A stretch of 9,393 nucleotides of DNA, from positions 1 through 9,393 of the forward strand of contig JAQVUC010000029.1 in the NCBI GenBank assembly GCA_028699715.1, written 5' to 3'. Shown here piece by piece: positions 6,269 through 9,393 of this stretch; position 1 is the stretch's first letter; each line of letters begins with the position of its first letter. The stretch comes from Anaerolineaceae bacterium (lineage in GTDB: Bacteria; Chloroflexota; Anaerolineae; Anaerolineales; Anaerolineaceae). A program made the translations under genes and the position numbers. The notes under the pieces were generated by a model that was given only the letters and a program-made list of their open reading frames with translations, did not search any database and had not been told where the DNA came from.

Positions 6269-7273
6269 ATGAAATTTACACGCCGAGACTTCCTGAAGTT
6301 TTCCTTGCTGGGTTTAGGCGCTTCGGCTTTTATCAGCCCTGAAGAGGAGCAAATCTCAGCACTAAAACCGCGCCTGATGTTGGTAGGAAACAAGGCCGGC
6401 GTAAGTATTTATAAAGAGCCGGACGAATCCAGCGTCATCCTTTATCAACGACAATACAACGAGATAATCAACGTTTATGAAGAAGTCATTGGTCCAAACG
6501 GTCCAGCCTGGAATCCGGTCTGGTATCGCTGCTGGGGTGGTTATGTATACAGCGGTTTCTTATATGAAGTCAAGTATGAATACAACCACCTTTCAGAGCC
6601 AAAACGCGCCAGCGGACAGCTGGCAGAAGTTACAGTACCTTATACCCGATCAATGTTTTTTCAATATTTTGAAGGTTGGGAACCGCTTTGGCTTTTCTAC
6701 TACCGGTCCACCCATTGGGTGACTGATGTGATTGAGGGTCCGGATAAACGTCCCTGGTATCAGGTTGAAGATGAGCTGGGACACACAAAAACAGCCGTAC
6801 CCTATGAGCATTTGCGCTTGATCCCTGATGAAGAATTTGAACCGATCCGCCCGGAGGTCGCTCCGGAATCGAAATTCATTGACATCTCCCTGACTCACCA
6901 GCAACTGCGAGCCTATGAAGACGACGAAGTTGTTTACGAATGTAAGATCTCTTCTGGTTTCCCAACCGGTGAAGGCAAATACGCCATCAAAACAAAAATG
7001 CCTTCAAAGCACATGGGCGATGCAATTCTAACCAGTGATATCCGTCAGCGCATCTGGATGGGTGTCCCTTGGACTAGTTTTTTTGAGATGGAAATTGGTC
7101 TGGCTTTGCACGGCACCTTTTGGCATACTAATTTTGGCACGCCTATGAGCGCGGGCTGTATCAACATGGATAATGACGACGCTAAATGGATTTACCGCTG
7201 GACTTTCCCCATTGCCAAACCCGAAGACTGGTCAAAACCAGGTTGGGGAACCGTCGTTGATGTGCATCAATAA
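6269..7273 (+). CDS. Tat-exported L,D-transpeptidase (YkuD domain)
   Basis: The protein is predicted to act outside the membrane, forming or exchanging L,D-crosslinks in peptidoglycan. The 334-residue product begins with a twin-arginine signal, TRRDFLK (4-10). A short hydrophobic stretch and an AxA-like site (Ala18-Ser-Ala20) follow. Residues about 35-195 are aromatic-rich and resemble two SH3-like modules by appearance only. The YkuD catalytic domain runs from about 202 to 332. It contains HGTFWH (His281, His286) and SAGCINM (Ser294, Gly296, nucleophile Cys297), the classical signature of the family. The ATG follows nagD by 6 nt and has no recognisable Shine-Dalgarno, so translation probably depends on coupling to nagD. 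The stop codon TAA (7271-7273) directly abuts the hemW stop codon. Substrate preference and anchoring after cleavage are not visible. Confidence 0.9.
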   Translation: MKFTRRDFLKFSLLGLGASAFISPEEEQISALKPRLMLVGNKAGVSIYKEPDESSVILYQRQYNEIINVYEEVIGPNGPAWNPVWYRCWGGYVYSGFLYEVKYEYNHLSEPKRASGQLAEVTVPYTRSMFFQYFEGWEPLWLFYYRSTHWVTDVIEGPDKRPWYQVEDELGHTKTAVPYEHLRLIPDEEFEPIRPEVAPESKFIDISLTHQQLRAYEDDEVVYECKISSGFPTGEGKYAIKTKMPSKHMGDAILTSDIRQRIWMGVPWTSFFEMEIGLALHGTFWHTNFGTPMSAGCINMDNDDAKWIYRWTFPIAKPEDWSKPGWGTVVDVHQ

Positions 7274-8455
7274 TCAAACAAATTCCTGAAAGACCAAATT
7301 TCCAAGCATAATGCCTCGACGAGTGAGGATTAAGCGCCTGCTCAGGCCAGTCCCTATCCACTCGACTAATCCCAGCTTAATCAACTTTGTGATTTCCTGG
7401 TCGAAAACAGACTCCATCGCTTGTCCGTAAGTTTGCAGGAACTCGGCTGCTGAAACCCCTTCCCTGGTCATTCTTAAACCAAGCATCATTGTCTCCTGCA
7501 TGGCTTCTTTCTCGGAAATTGGCAGGACCTCTTCCACCGCCCAGGAGAGCCCCTCTTCCTGGCTGGCTTGCGACCTGGAAAGTTTTATGTAGGCTGGAAT
7601 GGTGCTTACATTTCTAACCCTTCTGTCACCATATTTGCCATGCGCGCCGGCACCGATCCCGATGTAATCTTGATTCTTCCAATAAACTTTGTTGTGCCTG
7701 GATTCAAGAGCTTCACTTTTTGCCCAGCTTGAGATTTCATATTGAAAAAGACCTAACTGGGGCAGCTTGTCCATGGTTAATTCGTACATGTCTGCCGCCA
7801 AATCATCATCAGGCAGAACAACTTCACCATTCTCGACCCTTTTGGCTAATGGAGTGCCTGGTTCAACAATCAAGGAATACAAAGAAAGGTGCTCTACACC
7901 CATTTCTGCAGCACCTTCCAAATTTGATTCCCAATCTGCCAAAGACTGATTAGCCAGACCAAAAATCAGATCCAAACTCAAATTATCGAATCCAGCATCT
8001 CTTGATTGGATGATAGCGCTGATGGCTTGATCAGTATTGTGGATGCGGCCAAGGCTTCTGAGATCCCGGTCAATGAACGATTGCACTCCCAGGCTCAAGC
8101 GGTTGATGCCGGAACGCTTGAAGGCCTTCAATTCTTGATAATCGACAGTTCCGGGATTTGCTTCCAGGGTTATCTCCGCCTTCGCCTCAATCCCGATGGA
8201 ATGATCAATCGCCCGCAAAAGTGCGTCAACCTGACCCGGAGAGAGCAGCGAAGGGGTCCCACCCCCAAAATAGATCGAGTTTGCCCTTGAACTTTTGCCA
8301 CCATAAAACTGAATTTCTTTTATCAGGGCTTGATGGTACTCGTCCAGAAATTCACCTTGTCCGGCATACGTGATAAAATCACAATAGTCACATCGTTTGA
8401 CGCAAAAAGGAATATGTAGATAAACTGCTGACATTGTCTGTAATTTTACCAACAC
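7274..8455 (-). CDS. hemW: HemW-like radical SAM haem chaperone
   Basis: HemW proteins are radical SAM proteins related to coproporphyrinogen oxidase HemN. They bind haem and deliver it to target proteins, and do not oxidise coproporphyrinogen. The 4Fe-4S motif is CVKRCDYCDF, with Cys18, Cys22 and Cys25. The fourth cysteine of HemN (CxxxCxxCxC) is replaced by Phe, as expected for HemW. The SAM-binding GGGTPS is at 64-69. HNKVYW and YIGIGAGAHG (about 254-273) are family signatures, and a C-terminal HemN-like winged-helix region follows. Start choice is uncertain. GTG 8455 has GGAG 5 nt upstream (393 residues), whereas ATG 8434 (386 residues, MSAVYLHIPFC) looks more like family N-termini but has no clear ribosome-binding site. 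The gene is divergent from the LysM gene across 37 nt and is convergent, with zero spacing, to the transpeptidase gene. Confidence 0.88.
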   Translation of the reverse strand: MLVKLQTMSAVYLHIPFCVKRCDYCDFITYAGQGEFLDEYHQALIKEIQFYGGKSSRANSIYFGGGTPSLLSPGQVDALLRAIDHSIGIEAKAEITLEANPGTVDYQELKAFKRSGINRLSLGVQSFIDRDLRSLGRIHNTDQAISAIIQSRDAGFDNLSLDLIFGLANQSLADWESNLEGAAEMGVEHLSLYSLIVEPGTPLAKRVENGEVVLPDDDLAADMYELTMDKLPQLGLFQYEISSWAKSEALESRHNKVYWKNQDYIGIGAGAHGKYGDRRVRNVSTIPAYIKLSRSQASQEEGLSWAVEEVLPISEKEAMQETMMLGLRMTREGVSAAEFLQTYGQAMESVFDQEITKLIKLGLVEWIGTGLSRRLILTRRGIMLGNLVFQEFV

Positions 8456-8460
8456 AATGA

Positions 8461-8464
8461 CTCC
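8461..8464 (-). promoter_or_regulatory. Ribosome-binding site favouring the GTG start of hemW
   Basis: The minus strand reads GGAG 5 nt before GTG 8455. No comparable motif precedes ATG 8434. It is short and so only moderately informative. Confidence 0.45.
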
Positions 8465-8492
8465 AGTTTGTTTTATGAATAGGTATTAAAAA

Positions 8493-9393
8493 ATGAAAAA
8501 TGACAAACCTGAAAATTTGAGCAAAAAAAGCCGCGTTTGCCCGGTCTGTGGAACAAAAATACCAGAGAATGCCAAGCGCTGTCTAGTTTGTGGTACTGAC
8601 CTTTCTGAAGAAAAAAGCCCCAAAGAAAAAAAAGCTGAACAGATCACTTCAAAACGTATCCCTGAGGTAAAGATGAATTTGGCGGCCTTGATCGCCATAA
8701 TCGTTGCCTTTTTGGTTCTGATTGCCTTGCTGATCTTTTTTATTGTCACAAGAGGTCAAACAGTAGAAACAGAAGGCGCGGACCTTACCCAAACCATCAC
8801 CATAACACCTACTCAATCGTCTACTCCCACTAATACCGCCACCATGACACCCCTTCCCACCTGGACGCCTCTTCCCCCGGTTGAATATTCCGTAAAAGAG
8901 GGCGAAACCTGTGGAGATCTGGCTTTACAATTTGGTGTCTCCATCCAGAGCATCATTTTACAGAACAACATCAATTCAAGTTGCGCGATCAATCCCGGCC
9001 AGGTTTTACAAATACCCCAACCCACCCTGACGCCATCCCCGGTACCCTCAGCCACTCCTGAAGCAATTGTTTCGGATTTGAGCCTCTGTACCCATACAGA
9101 TACGATCATTGTGGAAGCCAATATGACCCTGGGTGGAATCGCCGCCAACTATAACGTATCAATGTCTGATATCAGGATCTACAATAATTTACCAAATGAC
9201 GTTGTCAGACAGGGTCAGACACTGATTATTCCTCTCTGCGACCGTCTGCCTACAGCTGGACCATCACTCACCCCCACACCCTTGCCGCCCTATCCCGCGC
9301 CAAACTTGCTCTTGCCCAGATCCCGTGAAGCTTTCACAGCCGACGATGAAGCAGTCACAGTGCAGTGGGCTTCTATGGCCTCTCTCTTCCCCA
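8493..9393 (+). CDS. Zinc-ribbon, single-TM protein with two LysM domains, 3'-truncated by the window edge
   Basis: Three hundred residues are visible and the frame is still open at the right edge. Residues 16-33 form a short zinc ribbon (CPVC, then CLVC; Cys16, 19, 30, 33). A lysine-rich stretch follows (40-60), then one hydrophobic helix (about 62-85). The positive side is N-terminal, so the ribbon should be cytoplasmic and the rest outside. A Thr/Pro linker (about 98-129) leads to LysM 1 (about 131-175), a second linker (176-190) and LysM 2 (about 199-248). A third linker comes next, and then the start of what looks like an Ig/fibronectin-like domain (about 265 onward, with VTVQWAS). Each LysM carries a cysteine pair (140/164 and 199/249). 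LysM domains bind glycan, so a role at the cell wall is likely, but the exact function is unknown. The ATG at 8493 has only a weak upstream AGG. Confidence 0.85.
   Translation, partial: MKNDKPENLSKKSRVCPVCGTKIPENAKRCLVCGTDLSEEKSPKEKKAEQITSKRIPEVKMNLAALIAIIVAFLVLIALLIFFIVTRGQTVETEGADLTQTITITPTQSSTPTNTATMTPLPTWTPLPPVEYSVKEGETCGDLALQFGVSIQSIILQNNINSSCAINPGQVLQIPQPTLTPSPVPSATPEAIVSDLSLCTHTDTIIVEANMTLGGIAANYNVSMSDIRIYNNLPNDVVRQGQTLIIPLCDRLPTAGPSLTPTPLPPYPAPNLLLPRSREAFTADDEAVTVQWASMASLFP

Noticed and set aside
7334..7347. Short GCCTG/CAGGC inverted repeat in the 3' part of hemW as a terminator for the transpeptidase gene
   Set aside because: It has a 5-bp stem with a 2-nt loop and no T run, and it is within coding sequence, so it is too weak.
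8486..8749. An 87-codon minus-strand open frame across the start of the LysM gene
   Set aside because: It is antisense to the zinc ribbon and TM segment, and its hydrophobic and Phe-rich parts mirror those codons.
8813..9148. A 111-codon minus-strand open frame antisense to the LysM protein
   Set aside because: Its Gly/Val-rich composition is the reverse reading of the Thr/Pro linkers. The plus strand has zinc-ribbon, TM and LysM features in a continuous frame.

Overview
The window looks like ordinary chromosomal sequence from an anaerobic or fermentative member of the Chloroflexota, most likely class Anaerolineae. This taxonomic call is an inference. It rests on four things: a fused ADP-forming acetate-CoA ligase, a Tat-exported L,D-transpeptidase, a zinc-ribbon/transmembrane protein with Thr-Pro linkers and cysteine-bearing LysM domains, and moderate GC with tight gene packing. 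There are no insertion sequences, phage genes, CRISPR arrays, tRNAs or rRNAs. No stretch over 300 bases lacks a gene.

Left part (1-3127): the 3' two thirds of a histidine ammonia-lyase gene (hutH, + strand) runs in from the left edge. It meets a minus-strand pair head-on: a beta-hydroxyacid dehydrogenase (GarR/HIBADH family) followed 6 nt later by an AmrS-type radical SAM gene. The likely hutH terminator hairpin lies inside the last codons of amrS.

Middle (3128-5488): a 168-nt divergent intergenic region carries a TATAAT box and a perfect 10-bp palindrome on the dehydrogenase side. On the other side it carries a TATACT box and a strong GGAGG ribosome-binding site for a 702-residue fused (alpha+beta) NDP-forming acyl-CoA synthetase. 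That enzyme probably makes ATP by converting acetyl-CoA (or another acyl-CoA) to the free acid. A hairpin separates it from the next genes.

Right part (5489-9393): a NagD-type HAD phosphatase is followed after 6 nt by a Tat-dependent YkuD L,D-transpeptidase, probably as one transcript. The transpeptidase stop codon directly abuts the stop codon of minus-strand hemW. hemW is divergent, across only 37 nt, from a gene that runs off the right edge. That gene encodes a membrane protein with a cytoplasmic zinc ribbon, one transmembrane helix and two extracytoplasmic LysM domains, apparently leading into another beta-rich domain.

Together the genes cover histidine breakdown, fermentative energy conservation, small-acid redox chemistry, haem handling and cell-envelope maintenance. 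They form short independent units rather than one pathway. I found no convincing new defence or mobile system. The items most worth a second look are the LysM/zinc-ribbon membrane protein, the divergent control region and the stand-alone amrS pairing.
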